From Tetracentron sinense (lineage: Eukaryota; Streptophyta; Magnoliopsida; Trochodendrales; Trochodendraceae), in assembly GCA_015143295.1 (NCBI GenBank), contig CM026554.1, positions 49,970,627-50,034,626 on the forward strand: a stretch of DNA of 64,000 bases, read 5' to 3'. A program made the translations under genes and the position numbers. The notes under the pieces were generated by a model. It made no database searches and was not told the origin of the DNA. It saw only the letters and a list, made by a program, of their open reading frames with translations. Shown here in pieces: positions 35,591-46,806 of the stretch (within the stretch, counting starts at the first letter, position 1; each line of letters starts with the position of its first letter).

Positions 35591-36350
35591 ATCTAAGAGA
35601 ATGCCACGTAACTTTGGTTAAGAATATCTATTAAGTAAATATAAGGCAAACTTATTTCTCCCCTTCTCCTTTCGTCACGTAGGATTATAATATTCTCATC
35701 TTATGACACATGTCACACTGATCACATTTGTTCTTCTCATTCTCAAACCACACACCTCTCCCCGTCTCTTTTCTCTATCCTCAAACAACACAACTCTTGT
35801 GAAGAGTTATCTCAAACGTATAGATTAGTATTAATGAGGAGAATTATTATTTTGTTAGAAGTGTAGTTTGATTAAAATTGAAAAGTCTTTATAATCACAA
35901 AAGCCTCTCACTTAGCGCTTCTCTTTAAGAATAGATTTTTTCTTTTTCTGTAAAGAGATCAGAAGATAAGAGACCCCACTCTCCCTTCTATTGGTTCCAT
36001 CTTACCTTATGTTAATCATCTTCTATTGCTGAGTTGTTAAGGATTTGCCACAATTCTCTATTCTCTTCCTTATTTTACATTGCCTATTCAAAGAAGGTAT
36101 TTTTTTTTTTTTTATTGTAGTAATTAAATTTCTGTAGTGGCTGTATTATCTTCATTTGGTATTTCTCTATGGATATTTTTCTCTGTTTTTCGGTTATTAA
36201 TTTCTTATTTTAGGTTTACGATTAAAAAACAAAGGTATCTTTAATCGGGATTTTATGTTGTTGATTTGTATAACTCTGAATATATTGAGAGTTGTTTTTT
36301 ATTACGTTTGTGTTTCTTCTTACAATCTGTGAAAAAGATGGTCACCATCC
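35591..36350. other. Spacer without gene
   Basis: AT- and CT-rich sequence after the end of block B similarity. I see no protein-like frame and no match to other parts of the window. Confidence 0.4.
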
Positions 36351-36351
36351 A

Positions 36352-36465
36352 CCAGGTTGGTTCGGTGGTCCAAGGGTGTGACGTCATGGCATTACGGAAC
36401 TACAGAGAGTACGAACCCCAATAGTTTCGCCTCCTCAAGGAGGAGCTAGCTTTACAAAAAAAAAA
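36352..36465 (+). mobile_element. Possible tRNA-derived SINE
   Basis: A GGTTGGTTCGGTGG box-A-like start, a TACGAACCCC box-B-like word about 55 bases later and a 10-base A tail fit a short SINE of about 110 bases. No convincing target duplication was found. It lies directly before a UGT gene relic. Confidence 0.4.
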
Positions 36466-36474
36466 CCAGTCATT

Positions 36475-36795
36475 TCGGTTGGTCTACTTCCTCCGGTCTG
36501 GTTTAGCCGGGGATGACTCGGAGCAAGTCAAAGGACGTAAGGTGGTTTGTATGGCTTTGGTGCCACAAGTGAGGATATTGGTGCACCCATCGGTTGAGGT
36601 CTTCTTGACTCATTGTGGTTGGAGTTCGGTCATTGAGGCACTTGCGTTTGGGTGGCTCCCTTGTTCTGTTGCCATTACATGTAGACCAAGGGTTAATTTG
36701 TAGGGGACTTGAAGAGAATAAGATCGGGTATAAAAGATCTGATGCATCAAGAAGATGTTTTAACCCAAAGACACTAGATCATGCAAGTATAGATT
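36475..36795 (+). pseudogene. UDP-glycosyltransferase fragment (PSPG box)
   Basis: The frame starting near 36,479 contains VPQVRILVHPSVEVFLTHCG followed by WSSVIEALAFG, the plant secondary-product glycosyltransferase (PSPG) signature that binds the UDP-sugar. After about 36,650 the match continues in the next frame (SLVLLPLHVDQGLICRGLEE, then NKIGYK), so there is a frameshift. The many Val/Ile and WSSVIEAL words resemble the rhamnosyltransferase-like subgroup. Only about 100 residues of an expected 450-480 are present: no N-terminal acceptor domain, no start, no C-terminal tail. A decayed gene relic, probably from a transposed or duplicated UGT. Confidence 0.8.
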
Positions 36796-37922
36796 AGACT
36801 TTTAAATTGTTTTGCAATTTTTTATGACATTATATGTTTTGGATAATTGTCTACTATTAGACATGATGCATTATACCTAAATAGAATAAATTGATCATAT
36901 TCTAAAATTAATAAATCCACTATCACTTTGATACTATGTTTTTTTTTTTCTTTTTTTTCCCCCAATTTTAAATTTCAGAAACAGAATGAATTTACATGCA
37001 ATTCAAAGCGGCAACGTACGATTGTGGCTATTCACATACGGATTGGGTTGCTCGGTTACAACAAACACAACGACATTTTCAAATATCATTTTGAGAGAGT
37101 GGAGAAACAAGATATACGAACAGTAAATAAATATTTTATTTTCTCATTATAATTCTTTTATAATTAATTATTTATTATCAAATATTTTCAAATTCTACCA
37201 TTTGAATCTAATTCAGCTTCTACTTTTTCACAGTATCGCGTTGGCTTACAAGTGAAACACATTTTTAAAAAATGGTCATGCATAGCTAAGAATCGGTAAG
37301 ATCACTAATTTTAGCATACTTTAAATTTTAATGTGTCATGTTTAACAAATTATCTTTGCACATTAAACTTCATGAAAAAATTGGATTTAAAAAAAAAAAA
37401 TTGAAACAAGTATTTTTCTAACTTTTAGGTCAATACAAATTGATGAATTTATTTATGTATTCAAATATTGATACATTAGCCTATTAACGATTCAACATAA
37501 TTATACTATATTTCCAACAATCTTACAAACAAAGAAAACTACGCGATCACAAAATAGATATACAAAATATAGAAAGACGTATTGGGTCAAGGAGTAGCAG
37601 CTAAAAAAATTTCAAGGTATTACAATTGATTACTTATTTGTACATTCAAATTATTGCGACATCACAAATAGTAATAATTTCTTTCTTCTTATCTTATTTT
37701 TTCAGATTTAATGCAGCTATGAAGAATACTTGCAACATTCTGTTATTTGTCACAATATCATTCATAATTAATTGACATAATTATTATTATATATTCCCAA
37801 CATATCTGTAATTGTTTTATTTTTTGTATATGTGGTTTCACTTTTATTAATTATATTTACCTTCTACCTACACAGAGTGTTTATACTTTTTTTTTTAATG
37901 ATTTTATCAATGTTACTGTTTG
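36796..37922. other. Very AT-rich spacer
   Basis: No gene or recognisable transposon. Several short frames are open only by chance in AT-rich sequence. Confidence 0.4.
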
Positions 37923-38421
37923 CTAGTTTATATATATAGCAAAGTCCATGTGCGAAGCATGGAAGTAAAAAAAATATGAAAAGAGAATAACTAAAAAATA
38001 TCAGTTGAGATAAACATAAGAGGATTATTGTAAAATATTGGGAGGAGTCATGTCCTTTGAGAGAGAAAAAAAAAATATGAGATACGTGACAGAAAATTTA
38101 GGAAGAGATAATTTGAGGTTTTTTAGGATCAAACAGAAAATAAGGAGACTTGATAGATGGGGATATAGAGAAAAGTTGGGGGAGAATCACATCTTTACAC
38201 ACCCTTATCCTTGTGAGAAAATAGAAGACTACAATCCCCTAAAATCACTCAAGTGGTTTTTAATTTAAGAGGGAGACGTGTATAAGAAAAATAGTTAACG
38301 GTTGAGATTAAAGAATGGTATCACGTGACATCCTTAAAACATAACTCATAGGATTCATGTGATTGAAAATTAAAGAACAAAGAAAGGGAGTTAGGTGTCA
38401 CTTATTTCTTTATATTATAAA
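37923..38421 (-). mobile_element. Non-autonomous Helitron-like element 1
   Basis: Read on the minus strand, the 3' end has a hairpin (TCCATG-cttcgca-CATGGA) followed by an AT-rich stretch and a terminal CTAG. The 5' side begins near TATAATATAAAGAAATAAG. Internal words GGTTGAGATT, TCACGTGACATC and GTTAGGTG are shared with the neighbouring element at 38,426. No helicase gene. The 5' end is approximate. Confidence 0.55.
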
Positions 38422-38425
38422 TATA

Positions 38426-38876
38426 CTAGTAGAGACCCCATTCGATGCACGGGTATGAATAAAATAAAAATCTCTACATCTCTCTCTATCCCTCTTATCA
38501 CAATCTCCTAAAATTTTTCTTTACAATCTCTCTCTATCCTTCTTATCTCTCTCTTTATCCCTTATCATAATCCCCTAAAATCTCTCTTTACATTCTCTCT
38601 TTCTCTTATCACAATCCCCTAATATCTTTTTAATAATTTTTGAATTGTCAAGAAAATGTATGTATCCCCTAAAATTTCACCAATAGTTTTTGAATTGAGA
38701 GGGAAACATATGTGAGAGAAAGAGTTAACGGTTGAGATTTTAAAAAGGGTGTCACGTGACATCTTTAAAATAGAATTCATAAGATTCCTAGGATTAAAGA
38801 TTAGAGAGCAAAGAGAGGGGTTAGGTGAAACTTATTTGTTGGAGGTTAGGTGACACTTATTTCTTTATATTATAGA
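38426..38876 (-). mobile_element. Non-autonomous Helitron-like element 2
   Basis: The minus strand starts TCTATAATATAAAGAAATAA and ends ACCCGTGCATCG-AATGGGGT, then CTCTACTAG followed by T. TC start, 3' hairpin, CTAG end and insertion next to an A/T pair are the Helitron rules. About 450 bases, no coding capacity. Same family and orientation as the element at 37,923 and abutting it. Confidence 0.6.
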
Positions 38877-40903
38877 TAGATATAATTTTAAAAAAAAATT
38901 TAAATCCTGGGGGTTACTATTTTTTAATATTTTATTTGAGAACCAAGGTTATATGGTTATAGGTGAACCACTGGTTCTTAACCACAGTTAATGACTTATG
39001 GGTGTAGGTTTGTAATTTTTGATCTACTCAATAATCACAAAATTCTAAGGCAAAGTTAGGTAAATTGGCGCCCCTAAAGGCCTCTAGGGTCAGGAAATGA
39101 TTTGATAAATGAGTCTCCTATCTACAGCATACCAAATCAGGATGAAAACTTTTGGTGTTTTTTTTTTTTTTTTTGTAGAAAGGTTATCATGTAACACACA
39201 TACGCTTGTAACTATGCCAATTGAGTTAGTTCCAATTTTGATTTGCTAGCTACTTGACTTTAATTTGAAATATAGATCCTACTCTGGAGACACATACACT
39301 TCTGCGAAGTTCACTTCCCAACCGAAAAGTTTTCGTTCTTCAGCAGCATTTGGTAACATTTAAGAAGGCATAATTTAAGGTCAAACATGTAAGTTTGTTT
39401 GGGAACACAAGATTATTTGTATTCTTAATGAGCGAGCTAATTGCTTAATTAATCTTACGTGCTAAGCTATTTCTAACCAACATGCACCAAAACCTTCTTC
39501 CTTTTTTCTGCTTTTTCAAGCTCGGATCTTTTGTAGAGACCCCACAGATTTTTTATAAAATCAATGAGATTGCGCTGCACAGTTTATCTACTCCCAAATA
39601 TAAACGGTGAGGATTTGAGAGTACTCTCATAATAATCATGAGAGAGAAACACCTTTCTTAGTGTTATTCAAAAGAGTCCTGAGAAGCGGACCCTCGGTCC
39701 GCTCCTAAGCTCATTCAAGTGTCCCGTGTCCTTCTTAACTCTTGTTTAATTATGATTAAGTTTAATTTAATTAAAATAAGTATTTTGTTTTTTCTAAAAA
39801 TCATAGTTAAATTACTTAACTCTAGAGAGTTAACCATAGTTGATGAATGGTAAAATAAGGGCCTGGACCAATGAGGTCACTGGGTCAGCTTAGAAGTTGA
39901 CCCTGGTCCGTTTTCCATTTCCCTAATCAAAAAGAACAATTGCCCTTTCCGCATGGTGCCGCAAGGAGTGGCATTCGTCCTACCTTTTTGCAAGTGTTAT
40001 TTTTAAGACTCGTTCCTTTTACCAGCTTTACTGTGTCTACTCCTCACGCCACCCACCTATCTTTATGCATGAAGCCCAATATAGCTCGACACTGCGCTCA
40101 ATGGTTTGAAATAGAAAATTATCACCGTTTGTTGAAAAAACCTTTAATATTTTGAAGGTTGTGTCCTCACCAGCACCAACGGAAGAGAATCCCAATTAGC
40201 TTATTTTAATAATAGTTATAGTTAATATTTTTAATTATCAATTTTTTTGAAAAAAAAATTAAATCAATCTCAGGAATCCAATGGATTCTATTTTAAGGAT
40301 GCTACGTGGCAATTTTTTTTTGGACTTTGCTACTAAGACCGCATTAGGGCCGAGACCTCGCGCATGTGCGCGAGATTTCAGATGGGGCCCACCAACTTCC
40401 CAACTTTATCTAATGGATGTGTTTATTCCGTATACACTATTTGCTACGTTTACTTCATCTCTAGATCTCTTTCCGTTTTTGCTTCTTCATTACTGAATGT
40501 GACTTCTTTTATGTTTCAATTTCAGGTAACACATCCATTATGAACGTAGATGAAGGGCAACATAACACTGCGGGTGCATCAGTTCAAGCGAACAGGGAGC
40601 ATATGGCTTTTCAGAATACTCCCAAGCCATTGAAACCCTTTCTACACTGGTAGCCCTCAACCATTTCTATGTTTTATTTCAAGGTTCTTAGTTCCAAAAT
40701 ATAGGCCTACAAATTTGTATCTCAAAATCATCTTTTTTTTATTCCGGGATTGAAGTCATCTATTGTTAGTTTTTTATCTGAAAAACCCAGTTAAGTTAAA
40801 CTTCTCAGGATGTAGTGTTCTACTCTTTCTCTTTATAGTATAGATCTGGAATGCTCCGTGTTTGAGGGTGGGTTAGACTCTCTATCCCTAAGATTAATTA
40901 ATC
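38877..40903. other. Spacer with decayed copies of cluster repeats
   Basis: No gene. 39,400-39,560 resembles the 3' flank of the inhibitor genes (see separate entry). 39,715-39,860 is a fold-back piece. 39,930-40,120 matches the repeat at 14,110, 16,665 and 34,110. 40,340-40,375 has a GC-rich CTCGCGCATGTGCGCGAG hairpin. 40,500-40,650 may be an unrecognised gene fragment. Confidence 0.4.
39400..39560 (+). repeat. Relic of inhibitor-gene 3' flank (fifth copy)
   Basis: ATTATTTGTATTCTTAATGA, then GCTTAATTAATCTTACGTGCTAAGC, TTTCTAACCAAC, TTTTTCAAGC and ATCTTTTGTAGAGACC follow the same order as the sequence 330-500 bases downstream of the inhibitor stop codons (e.g. 12,330-12,500, 35,400-35,570). 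No inhibitor exon is present upstream. It marks an older, mostly lost member of the tandem array. Confidence 0.6.
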
Positions 40904-41179
40904 TTAACTGAAAGGGAAAAATCTCGTACATGCCACACGTCTGTAGCTGCTTTGCTGGTACAAGAATGATAGCAAAACTCCACCTGTGAATGAGTCTGAG
41001 GGGGCGGGTGTGCACCCTGAAATAAGCTCCGATGATAAAGTCAGTATAAGGCACAAACACATGAACATATGAACATAATAGTATAGAGATACTTATCTTG
41101 AGGTCACTAGGTATATGCGCTTGAGGACGAGCTCTGGTGTTATGCTCTGGAGATTGTAACTCAGGAGGCACAAAGAATA

Positions 41180-41510
41180 TGGCTCAGACAACGTAGCTCT
41201 GACAACATAGCTCGGATAAGGCACAGACAACGTAGCTCTGACAATGTAGCTCGAATAAGGAATAGACAACGTAGCTCTGACAACGTAGCTCGGATAAGGC
41301 ACAGACAACGTAGCTCTAACAACGTAGCTCGGACAAGGCACAGACAACGTAGCTCTAACAACGTAACCCTGACAACGTAGCTCGGACAAGACATAGACAA
41401 CGTAGCTCTGACAACGTAACCCTGACAACGTAGCTCGGACAAGGCACAAACAACGTAACCCTGACAACGTAGCTCTGACAACATAACTCAGACAACGTAT
41501 ACGTTGTGCA
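41180..41510. repeat. Minisatellite 1 inside the solo LTR
   Basis: Imperfect tandem repeats of GACAACGTAGCTCTGACAAC type with GGACAAGGCACA spacers, higher-order period about 36-54 bases. Open in several frames on both strands because of the repeat, not because of coding. Confidence 0.85.
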
Positions 41511-41514
41511 ACTC

Positions 41515-41735
41515 ACAACGGACAACGAGCTTAGCACTATTCATAACAGACAACGCGACAACGGATTCGGCACTATTCACAGCAGACAACGCGACAACGG
41601 ATTTGGTACTATTCACATCAGACAACGCGACAACGGATTTGACACTATTCACAGCAGACAACGCAACAACGGATTTAGCACTATTCACAGCAGATAACGC
41701 GACAACGGATTTGGCACTATTCACATCGTCAGGCA
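41515..41735. repeat. Minisatellite 2 inside the solo LTR
   Basis: About six copies of a roughly 36-base unit containing CACTATTCACAGCAGACAAC and GCGACAACGGATTTGG. Adjacent to but distinct from array 1. Confidence 0.85.
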
Positions 41736-42260
41736 CAAGTTCAAGTATGATTGTACTCAACAGATGATCAATTACAAGGTCATGCAAGTGGCAATGTGAC
41801 CGTTCAGGGAGAGCATCTGACGGACATGGCCTATTTGAGAGAATCCGGTGGCCATAATAGATTGTGAGGCCATAAAGAGCATCAAGTAGTCGGATAACAC
41901 CAAAAGAAGATGGGAGAATCAGGTGAGTGGCCGCCTGCATAGCCCTTCGGGGTAGGGGTGTGAATGACTCAAGCTTCCAAGATCTCTATCTTCTTCTTCT
42001 TCTTCTGCCCTTTATTTCCTCTCTTGCCTTCCACACAATGCTTCTCTTCTTCTGGAGATATATACTTATTTATAGGTATTTGGAGTCATCATGACTTGTG
42101 TAGTTATGATGAGGTCACCTGTCAAACAACACTCAAGAGAGCCAGCACATAGCCCAAGTGGGCTTATGTCGGCTAAATTGTTAGAATTTGTTAGCATGAG
42201 AAATTCCTATTTTACCCCTTCTTTTTACTCCTTTTTGCGAATTTTATCCCTTACATTAAC

Positions 42261-43232
42261 CATAGTTGAAAGAAATCTGCAAATCTTAAATGGTACGTAT
42301 CCATGGAGAACATATCCATGGAGAAGACGATGAACGTGTTGAAGGTGGGTTAGATTAAACAATCCAAATCCATATCCATTTCCTAAAACCAAATCCCCAT
42401 TTAGTTCCCTTCAATGGTACGAATGGGTTAGTAAATCTAAACCATAATTAATAGAGTTAACCGATTCCATTCAATGGTAAGTCTAGACTTCTTCTAAAAC
42501 TCTAAGGGTTAAACTATTTAATCCTAAGAATTAGTTAATCTTAACCATGGTTAACTTGAATGTTTGTGAATTTTAATAATAATTAATAGAGTTAACCGGT
42601 TTCCGAGTGGTGGTGAGTGGTGGTGGTTTCAAAACCCTAAGGATTAGTTATTCTCAACCATAGTTAATAGCCTTCTTCTAACTTTGTAACAGCTATGGAT
42701 TAGTTAATCTTAACCATGGCTAAAATAGTTAACTTGAAGGGTTTGCGATTTTTAACCACTGTTAGATAAAATTTTAGCTAATAGTGATAAGCATGGTTAC
42801 TCAATCTAATCGATGTTCTTATTTGACCACTTATTAAGCACAAGACTAGCAAAGACAGTATGCGATGCATGATAATAATTAAAAATATCTAAATTAAATA
42901 ATATTATTGGAAATGATACAAGTCACATAGTGCGTGAACTCTAAGAGAGTTCACGCAAGCTAAAATCAAGGACATCATTTGGGAATTGATAAAAGGAGCA
43001 AAAGGTATATTAGGAAATATTATCTATAATTGATTTTATGAAAATAGCATACATGTTTTAATTAATTACATAACTGTTATCCCGTGTGCATCGCATGTCT
43101 TTGCTTAGTATAGTAAAACTAGAAAAGGGATAAGACACTCTCTACGAGGCAACCCAAGGAAGGGATTATTCAGTTAAAAAATGCCTACAGATGTGGATAC
43201 CTATCGTTATCTCCTTAGATAAATAAGTGTAC
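42261..43232. other. Spacer with repeat pieces
   Basis: Several ACCATGGTTAA/TTAACCATAG words recur between 42,330 and 42,760. 42,845-43,115 is a fold-back element. 43,115-43,215 matches the repeat at 12,900 and 17,080. No gene. Confidence 0.5.
42845..43115. repeat. Fold-back element with Helitron-like ends
   Basis: AGCAAAGACAGTATGCGATGC on the left is echoed inverted by TGCATCGCATGTCTTTGCTT on the right, about 270 bases apart. The CGATGCA core is common in plant Helitron hairpins, but having it at both ends is unusual. Class uncertain. Confidence 0.5.
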
Positions 43233-44055
43233 CCCAAAATTTTTGTAATACCTTTTTATATTGTGGTATGAAATAACGGCCCCTCAAAAGTTTTAAGGTT
43301 TTTAGCGGTGTTGTTAGAACCGACCGGATCGGCTGGTCAAACCTTTGGAACCGGAAACCAGCCCTCCTATCGGTCCCAAAACCCTCAAAATCGGGACATT
43401 TTAAGAACCGGCCAGAACCAATCATAACTGATCAAAATCGATCAGAACCAGTGGTAGAACCAGCCGGAACCAGTCACAGGAAAAAATTAGGAAAAAAATT
43501 GATTTTTTTTTACAAAGAGTACACGGTCGAACCGGTGGAACCAGCCACTCTACCGGTCCCATGCCTGGTCTTGTTGTGACAACACTGGTTATTAGTACAC
43601 TTGCTCCCCCAAATTTTGTCTTATAATATATAGTGGCCCCCCAATGGAGTCCGGTTATGCCTTTTAGGTCACCACATGTCCCTATTGATGCCCCTTAACT
43701 ATGGTTAAAATTCACTCTCTTAGGTTCACCTACTTATTATTGGTTTTTAGAAAAAAAAAAAATTATATTCTTTTTAAGGATTTAGTGAATTTTAACTAGG
43801 TTTTGAAAAAATTTTGATATTTTTTTTCAAAATATCAAGGATAGGTGGGTAAATCTTAACCACAGTTAAGGGATATTAATAGGGACACATGGTGACCTCA
43901 AAGACATTACAGGGAAAAAAATTCTCATAATAAAAAGTTACCCGAATTTTTTTTCTCAGGAGCTATGCCCTCAAGTTCCATACCCTCAAATCTATTAATT
44001 TTTTTTATACATGTATTTCGGCTCCCCCAATGAAAAATTCCTTGCTCCGCCCCTG
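43233..44055 (-). mobile_element. hAT-like non-autonomous element with nested MITE
   Basis: The right end CTTGCTCCGCCCCTG is the inverse of a CAGGGGCGGAGCAAG hAT end. The unoccupied counterpart at 17,440 reads GATAAATAATCGTACAGC, while here about 820 bases separate ATAAGTGTAC from ATTGTACGGC, suggesting a diverged 7-8 base duplication. The left end is not clearly conserved. A GAACCGG-rich patch lies at 43,318-43,460. A fold-back MITE is nested at 43,666-43,898. Confidence 0.55.
43666..43898. repeat. Fold-back MITE-like repeat, nested
   Basis: AGGTCACCACATGTCCCTAT at the left returns inverted as AGGGACACATGGTGACCT at the right. Inner arms with TTAACTATGGTTAAAATTCAC also pair. Same family as 12,553 and 46,807. 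Confidence 0.7.
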
Positions 44056-44945
44056 ATTGTACGGCATTACAAAAGATCCCAAACCTTTGTTTCTTAGTAC
44101 GGATTTACTTTGGGGCCCGAGTAAAATAAAGAGTCCTAAGACGAGGAATTACAGTGTCCTCTTCTAAACTAATTACAGTGTCCCCGTGTCCCTTTTAACA
44201 CATTTTTAATGATGGTTAAGCTTAATTAAATTAAAATTAATATTTTTGTTTTTTTATTTTTCTAAAAACTATGGTTAAATTGCTTAACCCTAAGGGGTGA
44301 GTGAATCCTAACCACAGTTGATAGGTGGTAAAAAGAGGGTGTGGGCCAATGAGATATTAGGGTCAGCTTCGAAGCTGCAGTCCGTTTTCTATTTCCCTAT
44401 AATAAAATACACTCATGACTTAGGATCATCTCTTGTTATAGTCATAGACATCCTCTCCCGTCGAAAATGCCATGATAACATGTCCCATAACTTCTATACT
44501 CTTAAAATTTGGAAGTAATGGAGTCTAAGAAAGGAGGTTAAAGGGTTAAAAATATTTAAAATACTAAGTTATTTGGACATGTGTCATTATAGCGTAAGAG
44601 AAAATGTCTCTGGCTATAGCTAGAGAAATATTCAAACACCTTTATTATTCAATAACTTTGTTTAAAAAAATCTATTTATGAGGTTAAATTCTTTAACCTT
44701 AACCCTATGTTTGGTTGCTGAGAAAATAAGTAAAAATATGAAAAAGAAAAGAAAAGTTGACAAAACACAATTAAAAATTATATTAGAAAATCAAAATTTT
44801 CTTTTCTTTTGCCATATTTTTACTTATTTTCTTGGCAACCAAACATAGCATAAGAGCCTCTGAATGGCAGACGGAAAAAACGGCCCCACCCTTTTTTATC
44901 TTGCCCCGCCCTTTCTTATCAAAACCCATCTCTATATCTTGTATT
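44056..44945. repeat. Duplicated 0.85 kb segment, copy 2
   Basis: Counterpart of 17,445-18,300. It carries a Tourist-like MITE (44,703-44,850) that copy 1 lacks. Just beyond, at 44,940-45,000, CTCTCTCATTC-type leader sequence runs into an ATG (44,991) but the frame is soon lost, so this may be the 5' stump of a gene. Confidence 0.6.
44703..44850. mobile_element. Tourist-like MITE
   Basis: 148 bases flanked by TAA (44,700-44,702 and 44,851-44,853). The ends CCCTATGTTTGGTTGC and, inverted, TGCTATGTTTGGTTGC extend into arms with AAAATAAGTAAAAATATG. The unoccupied site is seen at about 18,218 (AATCTTAAGAGCCTC). Confidence 0.75.
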
Positions 44946-44999
44946 AACTCTCTCATTCATTTACCCAAAAACAGTCTCTCTCATTCTACCATGACATTA

Positions 45000-45990
45000 G
45001 CTTTGTGGGGGCAACGGATTTCCTCTGGCTGATGCCCGAATATGATCCTAACACGGTATACAGTTGAAGTTGAAACTATATCCATCCGTACAATAGATTT
45101 CCTCTAGTGGATACTTAGAATATTACAATGGTATAGTATTACACTGGGTGGGTATAACTTCTTCAGCCGACGTGTAAATGTGGTCCACTATGGAGGTGAA
45201 TAGGTGATAAGAGCATGCATCTCGCACGTTTATATTTGAACTTGACTATTTTCGTCCGTACAATGGAGTTCAACGGGCAGATATTTAAATATTACACTGG
45301 TATTGTCATTGAATTCAATCAGATATTTGACACGCAACCATTGGAGGTGAGCCACCGTTTATGCTCTCGTCCAGTGGTGGTGTGCCACATATGTGATTGA
45401 ATTCTATCTTGATTGAATATGATTGGAATTTTGAAATGTGGTTTTCTACGGAGGTAAATAGGTGATAGCATGCACCTCACACGTTTATACACGGTAGAAG
45501 TTGACACTATATCCATCCGTACAAGCATGCATCTCGCACGGTGAATTGGGTAGTATGCACACACCTCCCCAATTTGACATGTATTCTCTTTAACGCTTGT
45601 TAATTGTGATTAAGCTTCACTCAACCTTATGGTTAAATAATCTAACCTTAGTTTCAAAAATAAATATTTTTAAAATATTAACATTGGTACTAATTCACTC
45701 ACTAATGTGGTTAAAACATTTTTTTAATATTTTTTTTTAAAACTAAGGTTAAGTTATTTAATCCTAAAGGTGAATAAATCTTAACTGTAGTTAATAAATG
45801 TCAAAGAGAACCCGTGATGAGTTAGGGAAGTATGCATGTACCGCCCAACAGAACACACGAGATGTATGTTATTAGCTCCTCAGTGAAACCACTTTGCACA
45901 CGTTGGTTGAAGAGGATATGCGAGTGTAACACTCAGATCTATGCGAGAGCAACACTCAGATCAGGTAGACGAAATCCGTTCCCAGCTTTG
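45000..45990. repeat. Long fold-back element without the LTR insertion
   Basis: The left arm (GCAACGGATTTCCTCTGGC, then GCATGCATCTCGCAC near 45,215 and 45,525) pairs with the right arm (GAGATGTATGTTATTAGC, CACTTTGCACACGTTGG, then GAAATCCGTTCCC) up to about 45,990. Where blocks A and B carry the LTR element, this copy reads straight through (TTTGCACACGTTGGTTGAAG), giving an unoccupied reference site. Around 45,060-45,500 the ACTATATCCATCCGTACAA word is repeated three times. Confidence 0.55.
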
Positions 45991-46806
45991 GGTCTACACC
46001 AACTGTACTGACGGAGAGTGTTAGCTGCGTATCTAGTTTGGATTATATTCAATCACCATTGAACTTGATTTCAATCGCACCGACAAGTGACTCTTTTAAC
46101 TATGCCCGTGACCCGTACGTAGGCTTTCACAATCCAATCCAGATTTTAAGAAAAAAAAATTAACCCTAAAAATTAAAACTTCTTAACTAAAATTAAAAGG
46201 GATGCATGGTGTCACAGTTGACACGTCATACCTATCATACCTATCGTTATCATGTTCTTGGCGAGGTAGGCAGGATTGTCAATGGCAGCTTCTACACATC
46301 ATCCTGACTTGTGGAGATAAAAAGGAGAGGAGTTTTTGACTTCTCCTCACTTAGGTAGAGAACTCTCTCTCTTCTTTTTTTTTTTCTTTTTTTTTTATTT
46401 TTTATTTTTTATTTTTTTGACTTCTCTCCATTTAGATAGATTTTTTATTTTTTATTTATTTATTTGTTCATGACCAATGCTAGGTCTGGCATCTGTGTTA
46501 ACAGGGCCCTGGCTGCATTCTTTTGTTGGTCTTAACAGGACATTCAGCAGTTTAGCTACAGACCATAGCTTAACAGTGAAGCATTCCCAAAGGCTACCTG
46601 AAGAAGATGGTCCAAAAATCAATGGTTGGTTAGATCATCTAATCACATTGATTGTCGGTGTTACATTCCAATTATCTGTCGCTATCTCATCTCATCTTAC
46701 ATGAACTATAAACTGCCTAGAAAGTAGTCCCAAAATTAGGAAAATCAACCAAGACTAATTTACTTGAAGACTCGTAATCATCTCAGGTTGTTATGCCACT
46801 GATGTT
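45991..46806. other. Spacer without gene
   Basis: T-rich tracts at 46,375-46,460 and a short open frame (46,477-46,704) with no recognisable motif. No gene called. Confidence 0.4.

Larger units (their letters stand above)
40909..42255 (-). mobile_element. Solo LTR with internal minisatellite (gypsy-like family)
   Basis: 1,347 bases, minus-strand sense, beginning TGTAAGGGATAAAATTCGC and ending CCCTTTCA, between TTAAC duplications (40,904-40,908 and 42,256-42,260). It shares the start, the CACATAGCCCAAGTGGGC-like motif and the ATAAATA promoter-like region with the LTRs of the element at 49,260. No internal region, so a recombination remnant. Its interior carries two tandem arrays, listed separately. 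Confidence 0.8.

Noticed and set aside
41093-41940. Long repetitive open frames on both strands, resembling a repeat protein
   Set aside because: They are translations of minisatellites inside a solo LTR; all frames are open and no unit keeps a protein-like pattern.
46477-46704. 75-residue plus-strand frame
   Set aside because: No signal, motif or paralogue in the window; it is the length expected by chance.
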